From: Candidatus Bathyarchaeota archaeon
Lineage (GTDB): Archaea > Thermoproteota > Bathyarchaeia > TCS64
Direction: 5' to 3'
Length of the DNA stretch: 50,746 bases
Assembly (NCBI GenBank): GCA_026014815.1
Contig: JAOZHP010000002.1
Location: forward strand, 1 to 50,746
The notes under the pieces were generated by a model. It was not told the DNA's origin. It ran no database searches and saw nothing but the letters and a program-made list of their open reading frames with translations. This document shows positions 17,846 through 27,432 of the stretch, one piece after another (within the stretch, counting starts at the first letter, position 1; every line of letters starts with the position of its first letter). The position numbers and the translations under genes were made by a program.

Positions 17846-17864
17846 GGTTAAAAACTCTTTAACC
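17846..17864. promoter_or_regulatory. palindrome over the TATA box of the ACT-protein gene
   Basis: GGTTAAA, 5-base spacer, TTTAACC: perfect 7-bp arms. The A-rich middle (GTTAAAAAC) serves as TATA box for the gene at 17893, with a predicted start near 17877. A repressor bound here would block the promoter at the head of the aromatic amino acid block. Confidence 0.5.
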
Positions 17865-17892
17865 TGTTCTGCGTAACTCAAGAGGAAGACTC

Positions 17893-18705
17893 ATGATCGT
17901 CTGTGGACACTCAAAAATCGAGCTCAAAGATGAAGGATGGTCAGTTGGCATACCATCCAAGGTAGGCGGAGTCATCGGCCTATTCCCGGGCCAAACCCTG
18001 TTTGGTTACATTGAACCCGATTCAGGAAGACTGCTACTGTCACCCCTCAAGCTCACGTCCAATGTGAGTTACTTCAGGATGTTCTTGGACGATGTAAGGG
18101 GTAGCCTCGCCTCTGTCACCAAGTTGTTCAGCGATAGAGACCTGAACATACTTAGTGGCGGTGCGTTCGGTTTCAGCAATATCTGGATCTCGGAGTTCCT
18201 CGTGGATTTCTCTGGGTCAAACGTTTCGCCGGATGAGATCATTAACGAGTTGAGTGGCATGGGTGGCTTCGTGACGAGCCGTGAGATAACTGAGCTGTTC
18301 CCTGTCAGCTTCAACCTGTCTACCACGTACAAGGTGAAGGAAGCAGATGGGGGCGTCATGGTTACGTCGGATAGCGCTGCGGAGGCCCAGATTAAGCGGG
18401 CAAAATACGCCGTCATCAAGGCGTGGCCGAGGATTCGTGCCATCTTCATGGACTTCCATCCACCAGAGACACGGCTGGTTCACATCAAGGCGCTCATCAA
18501 GGATGTACCGGGATCACTGACAAACATCACCGAGACTATAGGGACTCAGGTGAACCTTAACGCCTTAGATGAGCTGCACCACGACGAGTTATCCACGGAG
18601 TGGAATGGGTACGGTGAGCTCGTGGTTGGTGACGTGGAGGAACTCATTGCTAGGGCGGAGGCACTTGACACGGTTATCAGCTTCGAGGCGAAGCTCCTGT
18701 CCTGA
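17893..18705 (+). CDS. protein with two ACT-like domains, head of the aro block
   Basis: 270 residues. Two segments look like ACT domains, the small-ligand domains common in amino acid control: YFRMFLDDVRGSLASVTKLF (about 55-75) and LVHIKALIKDVPGSLTNITE (about 197-216), each with the GSL turn. The first 50 residues form a beta-rich stretch (SVGIPSKVGGVIGLFPGQ) I do not recognise. No catalytic domain and no clear DNA-binding domain are visible. Position directly before transketolase and DAHP synthase suggests it senses Phe, Tyr or another amino acid; that is inference. AGAGGAAG precedes the ATG. It has its own promoter, and the transketolase has another. Confidence 0.72.
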   Translation: MIVCGHSKIELKDEGWSVGIPSKVGGVIGLFPGQTLFGYIEPDSGRLLLSPLKLTSNVSYFRMFLDDVRGSLASVTKLFSDRDLNILSGGAFGFSNIWISEFLVDFSGSNVSPDEIINELSGMGGFVTSREITELFPVSFNLSTTYKVKEADGGVMVTSDSAAEAQIKRAKYAVIKAWPRIRAIFMDFHPPETRLVHIKALIKDVPGSLTNITETIGTQVNLNALDELHHDELSTEWNGYGELVVGDVEELIARAEALDTVISFEAKLLS

Positions 18706-18742
18706 GTATTATTCGGTATATATTATTCCGCATATCCAATAT

Positions 18743-18751
18743 TCTTATAAG
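18743..18751 (+). promoter_or_regulatory. TATA-like box before the transketolase gene
   Basis: TCTTATAAG predicts transcription from about 18773-18776. The first ATG downstream is at 18792, which is out of frame with the transketolase (see the next entry). Confidence 0.4.
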
Positions 18752-18791
18752 CCCCAAATGTGATTAGCCTCGTTATTCCGTGGTGTCATCA

Positions 18792-19930
18792 ATGCGCCAA
18801 TTTCCCTAAACCCGAATCAACTTGAAGACCTTAGACGTATTGTTCTTCGAACCATTTCCAAGGACCAAATCCTCATACTGACCAACGTCCCCCGTGTACC
18901 CGCGTCCATCACTTCAGTTCTACGTGAGGTAAGCCGCAGGTACAACCTGCAGATGGAGGACCTGCGTGGCCACGCGAGGGTTCTGAAAGAGTTAAAGTTA
19001 ATCGACTACGGTGAGTCGCCCCAGTTCAAGGGTGTCGAACTCACCGAGCTTGGCAAATTCATAACAAATCTCACCATCGAGGACGAGCCGATACTTGCCG
19101 GCGAGATGGTGCAGACAAGAAGCGGCGCCAAGCCTCTCGGTCAGCTATTGAAGGACCTGAGAAGACAGGTGCTCCACATGATCGCGAACGCAGGCAGCGG
19201 CCACTTAGGAGCAAGCCTCAGCATCGTGGACATTCTAGCCATCCTCTACTTCATGAAGATGCAGCACGATCCCATCAACCCTGACTGGGAGGAAAGAGAT
19301 AGGCTTGTACTCAGCAAAGGACACGCTGCCCCAGCTCTATACGCTGTACTCAGCGAGGCAGGTTATTTCCCCAAGGAAGAGCTTACAACCCTTAGAGAGC
19401 TAGGAGGCAGGCTTCATGGTCACCCAGACACAGTAACCCCTGGCGTAGACGCCAAGACGGGAAGTCTCGGACAGGGCCTTAGCATGGCTGTAGGGATGGC
19501 TTACGCCGCTAAGTTGGATAAGGCTAGTCACAGGGTCTATGTGGTAATCGGTGATGGTGAACTCCATGAAGGCCAGGTATGGGAAGCAGCAATGACTGCT
19601 GCCCATTATGGTCTGGACAATATCGTGACCATCATTGACAGGAACAAGTATCAGCTCACTGGCACCACAGAGGAGGTGAAAGGCGTCGAGCCCATCGCTG
19701 ACAAGTGGAGAGCCTTCGGATGGAACGTCCTAAACGTCAATGGGCACGATCATTTCGCTGTCCTAGACGCGTTAGAGGTGTGTGAGCACACCCACGGCAA
19801 ACCCAGCGTCATCATCGCAGCCACGACCAAAGGCAAAGGCGTGAGCTTCATGGAAGGCAACAAGTTCAGCAGAAGCGTACCCAACGCGGCTCAGCTAAAA
19901 CAAGCCCTTGAGGAGCTAGACAGGCGGTAG
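18792..19930 (+). CDS. tktN: transketolase N-terminal subunit with winged-helix N-terminal extension; apparent frameshift
   Basis: The thiamine diphosphate half of a split transketolase, which makes erythrose 4-phosphate for the shikimate route. From 19120 on: NAGSGHLGASLS and the ThDP motif GDGELHEGQVWEAA ... IIDRNKYQLTG. The first in-frame ATG is 18953, but the frame is open and protein-like back to 18764 and encodes a winged-helix-like domain (VLRTISKDQILILTN, SITSVLREVSRRYNL, KELKLIDYG, wing VELTELGKF). No ATG, GTG or TTG lies in frame before 18953. The ATG at 18792, placed correctly for the TATA box, becomes in frame if one base is missing between 18796 and 18806 (runs TTT CCC AAA). So either an assembly or real frameshift is present, or only 18953-19930 (325 residues) is made. 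An HTH fused to transketolase could tie regulation to the enzyme. Confidence 0.75.
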
Positions 19931-19932
19931 CC

Positions 19933-20871
19933 ATGCAGCTCAAGAGTCAGGTCGATTACTTCGGCCGCGCACTGCTGGAGAAAGGGACTGCTAACCCGGA
20001 TATCGTTGTCCTAGATGCTGACGTGTCGGCTTCCACGAAGACCAGTTATTTTCAGGAGAGTTACCCTGAGCGGTTCATCGAGGTGGGCATCAGCGAGCAG
20101 GACATGATCGGAATAGCCGCAGGCTTATCGTTGTCAGGGAAGATACCTGTGGCCGCCGCTTTCGCCACGTTCATCGTGGGCAGAGCATGGGAGCAGGTCG
20201 CCAACACTGTGGCACGTCAGAGCCTCAACGTTAAGATCGTTGGAACTCACAGTGGGCTAACGCCTAGCGCTGACGGAGAGTCTCATCAATCTATCGCGGA
20301 TATCGCTGTCACGAGGGTCCTCCCTAACATGGTGGTTGAGGTTCCGGCTGACGCAGCGGCCGCAGGGTGGGCTACACGTGAACTCTTAGACAGGAAAGGT
20401 CCAGTCTACCTGCGCCTCGGGAGGGGGTCATTCCCAATGATCTACCCAGATGACATAGAGCTGGAGGTTGGTAGAGCAGAGACCCTGCTGGATGGAGACG
20501 ATGTCACCATTGTTTCCACCGGTAGCATGGTACATGTGGCGCTAAGTGCAGCAGAGACGCTCATGGAGGAAGGCCTTAGCTCAAGAGTTCTGGATATGCA
20601 CACTATCAAGCCACTTGACTGTGATGCATTGGAAAAAGCCGCGTCAGAGACTGGCTGCATTGTGACCGTTGAGGAGCACAGCGTGATAGGTGGTCTCGGT
20701 GGCGCCGTTACGGAAGCTGTGTCTGAGAGAAAGCCTGTGCCCATAAGTCGTGTCGGGATTAAGGATAGATTCGGTCAGTCCAGTAGGAATTATCAAGCTT
20801 TGTTAGAGAGGTACGGTCTCACACCGGAGGCAGTGGCAGGGGCTGCGAGAAAAGTAGTGGAGAGTAAATAA
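19933..20871 (+). CDS. tktC: transketolase C-terminal subunit
   Basis: 312 residues: the pyrimidine-binding domain with the catalytic glutamate region [19 protein letters not shown], then the C-terminal transketolase domain ([17 protein letters not shown]). Pairs with the subunit encoded 2 nt upstream to form one active transketolase. The split into two genes is usual in archaea. Pyruvate dehydrogenase E1-beta and DXS are related folds, but the partner gene and the aro context favour transketolase. DAHP synthase begins 1 nt after its stop. Confidence 0.93.
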   Translation: MQLKSQVDYFGRALLEKGTANPDIVVLDADVSASTKTSYFQESYPERFIEVGISEQDMIGIAAGLSLSGKIPVAAAFATFIVGRAWEQVANTVARQSLNVKIVGTHSGLTPSADGESHQSIADIAVTRVLPNMVVEVPADAAAAGWATRELLDRKGPVYLRLGRGSFPMIYPDDIELEVGRAETLLDGDDVTIVSTGSMVHVALSAAETLMEEGLSSRVLDMHTIKPLDCDALEKAASETGCIVTVEEHSVIGGLGGAVTEAVSERKPVPISRVGIKDRFGQSSRNYQALLERYGLTPEAVAGAARKVVESK

Positions 20872-20872
20872 G

Positions 20873-21706
20873 ATGAGCTTCAAGATAAGTGATAAGATCA
20901 AACTCGCGGTCAAACAGAGCCCCGAGCAGGTAACTAGAATCAATATTGGTGACCTCACCATAGGTGGAAACCATGTGATTGTGATGGCTGGTCCATGCAG
21001 CGTGGAGAACCGGGAGCAGCTACTAAAGGCTGCCCAAGTAGTGAAAGACGCCGGAGGTCATATCCTCCGTGGAGGCGCGTTCAAACCAAGAACACTGCCT
21101 TACAGCTTCCAAGGTTTAGGTGAGGAGGGACTCGAGATATTGGCAGAGGCAAGGGATAAGACGGGGTTACCGGTGGTCACTGAGGTTCTGGCGCCCGAGG
21201 ACGTGGAGTTAGTTGAGAGTTACGCTGATATTCTACAGATAGGGGCCAGAAACATGCAGAACTATCCATTACTCAAGAAGGTCGGAAAAGCAGAGAAGCC
21301 TGTACTCCTGAAGAGGGGTATGGCTGCCACTATCGAGGAGTGGCTTGGCTGCGCCGAGTACATTCTGGCGGGAGGCAACATGAATGTAATACTCTGCGAG
21401 AGAGGGCTCAGGAGCTTTGACAAGGTCACACGGAACATACTGGATGTGACGGCTGTACCGGTCATCAAGCAGGTGAGCCCGCTCCCAGTCGTATTGGACC
21501 CAAGCCACGGGACAGGCGTAAGGTCACTGGTGTCACCCATGGCAAAGGCGGGTGTCGCAGCTGGTGCCGATGGTTTGATGCTTGAAGTTCACCCCTATCC
21601 CGAGAAGGCCATGAGCGACGGAGCGCAGAGCCTCCCTCCGGAGATGTTCAGACGGTTGATGTCCGAGCTTAAACCGGTGGCAGAGGCGGTGGGAAAAAGT
21701 GTCTAA
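20873..21706 (+). CDS. aroF: 3-deoxy-7-phosphoheptulonate (DAHP) synthase, type I beta
   Basis: Condenses erythrose 4-phosphate and phosphoenolpyruvate: first step of the shikimate pathway. 277 residues, the short KDO8P-synthase-like class without ferredoxin-like or chorismate mutase regulatory domain, so it is probably not feedback-inhibited by itself. Motifs: [58 protein letters not shown] and the metal-ligand [14 protein letters not shown]. The ACT protein at 17893 could supply the missing control. GTG of aroB overlaps its end by 8 nt. Confidence 0.95.
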   Translation: MSFKISDKIKLAVKQSPEQVTRINIGDLTIGGNHVIVMAGPCSVENREQLLKAAQVVKDAGGHILRGGAFKPRTLPYSFQGLGEEGLEILAEARDKTGLPVVTEVLAPEDVELVESYADILQIGARNMQNYPLLKKVGKAEKPVLLKRGMAATIEEWLGCAEYILAGGNMNVILCERGLRSFDKVTRNILDVTAVPVIKQVSPLPVVLDPSHGTGVRSLVSPMAKAGVAAGADGLMLEVHPYPEKAMSDGAQSLPPEMFRRLMSELKPVAEAVGKSV

Positions 21707-22787
21707 CAGAGTAGCAGCAACCATTAACCTTGAGGAGCGTAGCTACCCGATTCTTGTTGGTGCTGGTCTAGCGGGGATGCTCGGAGAAACGATCTCAGAT
21801 ACTATCCCAGACGCGACTGGTTGCGTGATCGTCACGTCACCCATAATCGACAAGCTTCTCGGAGGCAAAATCATGGATGGGTTATCGTCGCTGAACCCAA
21901 GGAAGGTGATTGTCCCTGACGGAGAGGAGGCAAAAACCTGGGAAAAGGCCGGTGAACTCATTGGAGAATTCCTTGACCATGATCTAGACAGGAACGGAAT
22001 AGTCGTCGCGTTAGGCGGTGGAGCCGTAGGTGACCTCGCGGGACTCGCGTCAAGCATCTATCTACGTGGAGTAAGAATAGTGCAGGTACCAACGACGCTT
22101 CTCGCAATGGTTGACAGCAGTATCGGGGGTAAAACCGCGGTCAATCACAGCAAGGGGAAGAACCTTATTGGTACCTTCCATCAACCCAGCGTCGTAATTG
22201 TAGACCCATCGCTCATAGATACATTGCCAAAGAGAGAAGTCAGCTCAGGGATGGCAGAAGTCGCCAAGTACGGCGTCATAGCGGACGCTGAGCTATTCAG
22301 TTACGTCGAGGAAAACACGTCCAAACTGATGAACAGGGACCATAAAGCACTCGAACACATAGCCAAGAGATGTGCAGTAATCAAAGCTAGGTATGTAGAG
22401 CAAGATGAATGGGACATGAAGGGTGTCAGGGCAGCACTCAACTATGGGCATACGCTTGGACACGCCGTTGAAAGGCTCCTCAGCCCCGACATAAGGCATG
22501 GTGAAGGCGTTTCAATAGGCATGAAGTACGCCGCACAACTAGCCGTGGGCTTAGGTTACATGAAAGCCGGGGAGTTGAAAAGGCAGACATCTCTACTACA
22601 TAAACTTGACCTACCCACCGAGGTTCCAGACCTCGACCATGGAGAGATTATCCGCGTCATGCGTAGGGACAAGAAAGCCGACGCGGGGGTCATAAGGTTC
22701 GTGATTCCCACAGGGATAGGCTCAGAGCCAGTCCTCATGGGTGTCGATGAAGAAATATTACTGAAAACACTGGAGGAGCAGCAGTGA
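21699..22787 (+). CDS. aroB: 3-dehydroquinate synthase
   Basis: Converts DAHP to 3-dehydroquinate with NAD and a metal. 362 residues. [37 protein letters not shown] and the metal-binding [11 protein letters not shown] are all present, so it is the classical AroB and not the archaeal AroB' (DHQ synthase II). GTG start overlapping aroF by 8 nt. The route therefore uses erythrose 4-phosphate rather than aspartate semialdehyde. Confidence 0.96.
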   Translation: MSNRVAATINLEERSYPILVGAGLAGMLGETISDTIPDATGCVIVTSPIIDKLLGGKIMDGLSSLNPRKVIVPDGEEAKTWEKAGELIGEFLDHDLDRNGIVVALGGGAVGDLAGLASSIYLRGVRIVQVPTTLLAMVDSSIGGKTAVNHSKGKNLIGTFHQPSVVIVDPSLIDTLPKREVSSGMAEVAKYGVIADAELFSYVEENTSKLMNRDHKALEHIAKRCAVIKARYVEQDEWDMKGVRAALNYGHTLGHAVERLLSPDIRHGEGVSIGMKYAAQLAVGLGYMKAGELKRQTSLLHKLDLPTEVPDLDHGEIIRVMRRDKKADAGVIRFVIPTGIGSEPVLMGVDEEILLKTLEEQQ

Positions 22788-23455
22788 GTTCAAAGATTTG
22801 TGTAGCAATTCCCGCGTTCAGGCTCCAGCAGACACTAGACCAAGTAAAGGCTCTATCCGCCCCAGACATCATTGAGATCAGGTTCGACTACAGGAAGGAG
22901 CTGATCGACATCAACGCAATAAGAGAAGCCACAGATATTCCCCTGATTGCGACCAACCGCTGCAAAGAGCAGGGAGGCTACGCGAGGGAGACCGAATCAG
23001 ATAGGATAGACCTGATTCTTGAGGCGTGTAAGGCAGGCTATGAGTACGCTGATATCGAGTTAACAACCGAGAACCTATCTCAAGTCATTAAAGAAATTAA
23101 AGAGACTGGCTCTAAATGCATCGTCTCACATCACGACTTCAAGGCAACGCCCTCACGGCGAGAGTTGACGCGGCTTCATGACGAGGCGAAAAGTAAGGGA
23201 GCAGACATTGTCAAGCTCATCGGGACAGCCAACAAAGAAGAGGACAACCTAGAGTACCTAGAGTTCCTTAAACAGCACCCAGGCAACATCAGCTTCGGTA
23301 TGAGCCGCCATGGCATAATTTCAAGGTTGGCGTCACCCCTCATGGGAGGCGCATTCACCTACGCCTCAGCCGTGGAGGGAAAGGAAAGCGCACCGGGACA
23401 GCTTACAATCAAGGAGATGAGGAGCATCTACATGACACTGGAGGTAGATCAATGA
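22784..23455 (+). CDS. aroD: type I 3-dehydroquinate dehydratase
   Basis: Dehydrates 3-dehydroquinate by Schiff base. 223 residues. Catalytic histidine in CIVSHHDF and Schiff-base lysine in DIVKLIGTAN; substrate residues EIRFDYR and SFGMSRHG are in place. GTG start overlapping the aroB stop (GTGA). Confidence 0.95.
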   Translation: MSSKICVAIPAFRLQQTLDQVKALSAPDIIEIRFDYRKELIDINAIREATDIPLIATNRCKEQGGYARETESDRIDLILEACKAGYEYADIELTTENLSQVIKEIKETGSKCIVSHHDFKATPSRRELTRLHDEAKSKGADIVKLIGTANKEEDNLEYLEFLKQHPGNISFGMSRHGIISRLASPLMGGAFTYASAVEGKESAPGQLTIKEMRSIYMTLEVDQ

Positions 23456-24294
23456 AACTATGCTACATCTTGGGTTACCCTATTGAGCACACTATGAGCC
23501 CTGAGATGCATAACGCGGCATTCAACGCCCTCGGTCTGGATATGGAATACAGGCTTGCATCTGTCAAACCCGAGGACCTCGGAGCATACGTCGAGAACGA
23601 GTTACGGAAAAACAACGTACTCGGGTGCAGCGTCACCATCCCCCACAAAGTCGAGGTGATGAAGTACATCGACGAGATCGATGAGACTGCAGCAGAAATA
23701 GGAGCAGTCAATACCATAGTCAACAGAGATGGTGTCTTGAAGGGTTACAACACCGACGCAACAGGGGGAATCCAGGCACTAGAAGAAGAGTATGGAGACC
23801 TCAAAGAGGCGAACGTTCTTCTCCTCGGAGCCGGGGGAGCCGCCCGAGCGCTGGCTTATGTTCTTGGACAGAAAGCCAAGACAGTTACGATCCTAAACAG
23901 GAGCGAGAATAAAGCAGTCTCTCTAGCAACTCATCTAAAGTCTAAGTCGAAAGCAGAAATAAACCATGGCAGCCTCAGTGAATTGGAGAACTATGTCAAA
24001 GACGTGGACATCATTCTCAACACCACGCCTCTTGGTATGAGCCCAAAAATCGATGGCACACCTATCCCCAATAGACTGCTCCACCAAGATCTCATGGTCT
24101 ACGACATAGTCTACAACCCGATACAGACCAGACTCCTGCGTGAAGCCGAGGCGGTGGGAGCAAGAACGCTTAGCGGTGTAAGGATGCTTGTCTATCAGGG
24201 TGTCGTGGCTTTCCGTCTCTGGACAGGCATGGACCCACCGGTAGAACTGATGCTTGAGAAGGTCGAGACTAGGTTAAGGAGAGGACATAGGTGA
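23452..24294 (+). CDS. aroE: shikimate dehydrogenase
   Basis: NADP-dependent reduction of 3-dehydroshikimate. 280 residues. Substrate-binding GYPIEHTMSPEMHN and VTIPHKVEVMK (catalytic lysine), partner aspartate in NTDATGG, Rossmann loop LLGAGGAARAL, and the closing VYQGVVAFRLWTG. ATGA overlap with aroD. Confidence 0.96.
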   Translation: MKLCYILGYPIEHTMSPEMHNAAFNALGLDMEYRLASVKPEDLGAYVENELRKNNVLGCSVTIPHKVEVMKYIDEIDETAAEIGAVNTIVNRDGVLKGYNTDATGGIQALEEEYGDLKEANVLLLGAGGAARALAYVLGQKAKTVTILNRSENKAVSLATHLKSKSKAEINHGSLSELENYVKDVDIILNTTPLGMSPKIDGTPIPNRLLHQDLMVYDIVYNPIQTRLLREAEAVGARTLSGVRMLVYQGVVAFRLWTGMDPPVELMLEKVETRLRRGHR

Positions 24295-24797
24295 ACATAG
24301 CGCTCTACGGGTTCATGGCTGTAGGCAAGACCACAGTAGGCACGTTACTGGCTGAGAGGATAGGGTACAGATTCGTGGACATGGACGACGAGATCGTAGA
24401 GCGCACAGGCAGAGAGATAACCGAGATATTCGCCACCGACGGAGAGAAGACCTTCAGGGAAATTGAAAAAAAAATAGCTAAAGACCTCGCGTCCATGGAT
24501 AACCTTGTAATAGCGTGCGGCGGAGGCGCAGTGATTGACCCTGAGAACGTCGAGGCGTTGAAGCAGACATCAAAACTGGTGCACCTAACAGCCACCATCG
24601 AGGAAATAATGGCAAGGACCAGCGACGACGAGTCACGTCCCCTCCTAAACGTAGACGACAAGCAGAGGAAAACAGCTACTATCCTTGAGAAACGGTTACC
24701 CACCTACATGAAGGTAGCTGACGTGTCAATAGATACAGTCGGGCTCACACCTGTTCAGGTAGTGGACATGATCATCAAGGAGCTGGAGACTAAATGA
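24291..24797 (+). CDS. aroK: shikimate kinase, bacterial P-loop type
   Basis: Phosphorylates shikimate at O3. 168 residues with Walker A GFMAVGKTTVG at residues 7-17, shikimate-binding DMDDEIVERTG, FREIEKK and ACGGGAV, and the lid arginine in DESRPLL. Most characterised archaea use an unrelated GHMP-type shikimate kinase; this is the AroK/AroL nucleoside-monophosphate-kinase fold, so gene displacement from bacteria is likely. GTG start in a GTGA overlap with aroE. Confidence 0.94.
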   Translation: MNIALYGFMAVGKTTVGTLLAERIGYRFVDMDDEIVERTGREITEIFATDGEKTFREIEKKIAKDLASMDNLVIACGGGAVIDPENVEALKQTSKLVHLTATIEEIMARTSDDESRPLLNVDDKQRKTATILEKRLPTYMKVADVSIDTVGLTPVQVVDMIIKELETK

Positions 24798-26068
24798 AGG
24801 TCAAGTTATCAGCTTCCAGCTTAAATGGAAGCCTAACTGCGCCACCATCCAAGAGCATGACCCACAGGGCGTTCATTTTGGGAGCCCTCGCCAAGGGAAC
24901 AAGCGTAATCAGGCACCCACTGAAGTCGGATGACACCGACGCTACGCTTCAAGCCATTAAGGACCTCGGCGTAGTCTATGAGATAACGGGAGAAGCGGTC
25001 AAGATACACGGAGGTACACTTCGTGCACCCGAGTCACCCATAGACTGCAGAGAGTCAGGGACAACGCTCAGGCTCATGACGGCAGTATGCGCACTAGTAG
25101 ACGGGGAAGTTACTTTATCAGGGGGGTCATCTCTCAGAAAGAGGCCCATCGGTCCATTACTGGACGCCTTACACCAGGCAGGGATCAAATCTACAAGCAA
25201 TAACGGTTACCCCCCCGTCACAGTCCACGGCATAGGAGGCGTAAAGGGAGGAACCGTGGAGATTCCCGGCAACATCAGCTCCCAGTACATCTCAGCCCTG
25301 CTCCTATTGGCGCCTCTCGCCGAGAGCCCCCTCACAGTCAAAGTCACCACCCCCCTAGAGTCCAAGCCCTACGTCGCCATGACAATGGACGCCATGAAGG
25401 CTTACGGAGTAACAGCATCCACATCCAATGAAATGACGACGACGGATGTACCCCCCTCCCCCTATACCGCTGCATATATGAGGGTAGAGGGAGACTGGTC
25501 CTCGGCAGCCTACCCATTAGCTGCAGGCGCACTCGCAGGCAACGTAAGAGTTGAGAACCTCAACAACCAGAGCAGCCAAGCAGACAAAGCCATCACAGAC
25601 ATACTAACCCGGATGAACGCAGACATAACAATCAATGAGAACAGCGTCGAATCCAGAAGAAGCAGCCTGAAACCACTAAACCTCGACCTCTCAGACTGCC
25701 CAGATCTTTACCCAATAGTCTCAGCCCTCTGCACACAAGCAAAGGGCGAAAGCACACTCACCGGACTGGCGAGACTCAGGATAAAAGAGTCAGACCGGAT
25801 ACAGTCTATGGAGGAGGGACTACGAGCCATGGGAGCAGACATAACCCAAGACGGAAACACGGTCAAAATAAAAGGCACACGGCTCCACGGAGCAAAGATA
25901 AACCCATACCAAGACCACAGAATAGCCATGAGCTTCGCCGTCCTATCCATGATCGCCGACGGGGAGACAGTCATCACGGACGCGGAGTGCGTCTCCAAGT
26001 CATACCCAGAGTTCTGGAGCCACATGGAGCAACTGGGAGCCAACATAAGGAGGTCAAAAGATGAGTAA
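24794..26068 (+). CDS. aroA: 3-phosphoshikimate 1-carboxyvinyltransferase (EPSP synthase)
   Basis: Transfers enolpyruvate from PEP to shikimate 3-phosphate. 424 residues. PPSKSMTHRAFILGALAKG (lysine and arginine of the active site), ESGTTLRLMTAV, ISSQYISALLLLAPL, RIKESDRI and DHRIAMSFAVL are the family motifs in order. ATGA overlap with aroK, 8-nt overlap with aroC. Confidence 0.96.
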   Translation: MKVKLSASSLNGSLTAPPSKSMTHRAFILGALAKGTSVIRHPLKSDDTDATLQAIKDLGVVYEITGEAVKIHGGTLRAPESPIDCRESGTTLRLMTAVCALVDGEVTLSGGSSLRKRPIGPLLDALHQAGIKSTSNNGYPPVTVHGIGGVKGGTVEIPGNISSQYISALLLLAPLAESPLTVKVTTPLESKPYVAMTMDAMKAYGVTASTSNEMTTTDVPPSPYTAAYMRVEGDWSSAAYPLAAGALAGNVRVENLNNQSSQADKAITDILTRMNADITINENSVESRRSSLKPLNLDLSDCPDLYPIVSALCTQAKGESTLTGLARLRIKESDRIQSMEEGLRAMGADITQDGNTVKIKGTRLHGAKINPYQDHRIAMSFAVLSMIADGETVITDAECVSKSYPEFWSHMEQLGANIRRSKDE

Positions 26069-27161
26069 CACCATAGGAAACACCTACAGGTTCACCACCT
26101 TCGGTGAGAGCCACGGAGTCTGCGTAGGCGTAGTAATCGATGGGTGCCCAGCAGGCCATAAAGTAGACCTAAACCACATTCAGTCAGAGCTGGACAGGAG
26201 ACGCCCAGGCCAAAGCAACCTCACAACAACACGAAACGAACCGGACAAGGTCGAGGTCATCTCAGGCATATTCAACGGCGTCACCACAGGCGCCCCAATC
26301 TGCATGGTCATAAGGAACAAGGACAGAAACAGCTCCAAGTATGAGACCCTCAGATGGACACCCAGACCAGGCCACGCAGACTACACAGCCGAGGCACGAT
26401 ACGGAGGCCACCAAGATTACAGGGGAGGAGGGAGATTCTCAGGCAGGAACACCGCTGCATTAGTGATGGCGGGAGCCCTAGCGAAGCAAATCATAGCATC
26501 CGTCGGTGTCCAGGTCATGGGATACACCGCGCAGATAGGTGACATCCAAGCCCCAGAACCCACAGTTGAGGAGATCAAGGAACACACCGAGTCAAACCCA
26601 GTACGGTGCCCTGACCAAGAAACAGCCGAGAAGATGATCCAAGCCATCGAGGAAGCGAAGATAGATTCAGATAGTATTGGAGGTAAAGTCAAATGCCTGG
26701 CATTATACATACCACCAGGCGTTGGGCAACCTGTGTTCGACACACTTGAAGGCGACCTAGCCAAGGCACTCTTCAGCGTACCCGCCGTGAAGGCAGTGGA
26801 GTTCGGTGCAGGTGTACTGCTTGCATCCATGAGGGGCTCTGAGAGCAACGACCCGTTCAACGTCAAGGACGGAAAGATAGGTACTGAATCAAACAACTCG
26901 GGGGGGATTCAAGGAGGCATCAGCAACGGTATGCCTATAACATGCACAGTCACGTTCAAGCCCACACCTAGCATCGCCCAGCCCCAGACCACAGTCAACA
27001 TGAAAACGTTGGAGGAGACCACCATCAACATACATGGGAGACACGATCCATGCATCGTGCCAAGGGCCGTCCCCGTCGTGGAGAGCATGACAGCCGCAGT
27101 GCTACTAGACCACCTACTCAGGAGCGGCCACGTGAAACAGGTAATGGAGGAGCAGAAATGA
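26061..27161 (+). CDS. aroC: chorismate synthase
   Basis: Forms chorismate from EPSP with reduced FMN. 366 residues. TFGESHGVCVGVVIDGCPAG at the start, RPGHADYTAEARYGGHQDYR, GRFSGRNTAALVMAGALAK, and RHDPCIVPRAVPVVESM near the end. The reduced flavin must come from another protein, as in other monofunctional enzymes. ATGA overlap with the chorismate mutase gene. Confidence 0.96.
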   Translation: MSNTIGNTYRFTTFGESHGVCVGVVIDGCPAGHKVDLNHIQSELDRRRPGQSNLTTTRNEPDKVEVISGIFNGVTTGAPICMVIRNKDRNSSKYETLRWTPRPGHADYTAEARYGGHQDYRGGGRFSGRNTAALVMAGALAKQIIASVGVQVMGYTAQIGDIQAPEPTVEEIKEHTESNPVRCPDQETAEKMIQAIEEAKIDSDSIGGKVKCLALYIPPGVGQPVFDTLEGDLAKALFSVPAVKAVEFGAGVLLASMRGSESNDPFNVKDGKIGTESNNSGGIQGGISNGMPITCTVTFKPTPSIAQPQTTVNMKTLEETTINIHGRHDPCIVPRAVPVVESMTAAVLLDHLLRSGHVKQVMEEQK

Positions 27162-27427
27162 GCTATATTCGAGAGATCAATCCACTGAGAGACGAGATCA
27201 ACAGGTTGAACACCGAGATCATTGAAAAACTTAAGGAGAGAGTCACCGTAGCCATCGAGATCGGTGAGGTAAAGAAACGCCATGGCAAGCCAGTCGTGGA
27301 CAAAAGCCGGGAGGAGATTGTCCTAGACAACGTCGCTAATCTAGCATCCGAGATGGGACTTGACCCCGAGGCCACCAGACGTGTATTCAGGAAGATAATT
27401 GACATGTGCGTGCAAGCAGAGGAATAA
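27158..27427 (+). CDS. aroQ: chorismate mutase (AroQ type)
   Basis: Rearranges chorismate to prephenate. 89 residues, all helical: LRDEINRLNTEIIEKLKERV (substrate arginine and the family's long helix 1), EIGEVKKRHGKPVVDKSRE (second active-site lysine and arginine), and a C-terminal helix. The start is the ATG at 27158, inside the aroC stop (ATGA); longer frames upstream lie within aroC. Monofunctional, with prephenate dehydratase following after 5 nt. Confidence 0.93.
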   Translation: MSYIREINPLRDEINRLNTEIIEKLKERVTVAIEIGEVKKRHGKPVVDKSREEIVLDNVANLASEMGLDPEATRRVFRKIIDMCVQAEE

Positions 27428-27432
27428 CATCA

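Noticed and set aside
18796-18806. Programmed -1 frameshift at TTTCCCTAA
   Set aside because: The shift would be to the -1 frame, but the heptamer does not fit the slippery pattern (ATT and TCC do not re-pair well) and no downstream pseudoknot is obvious; a missing base is simpler.
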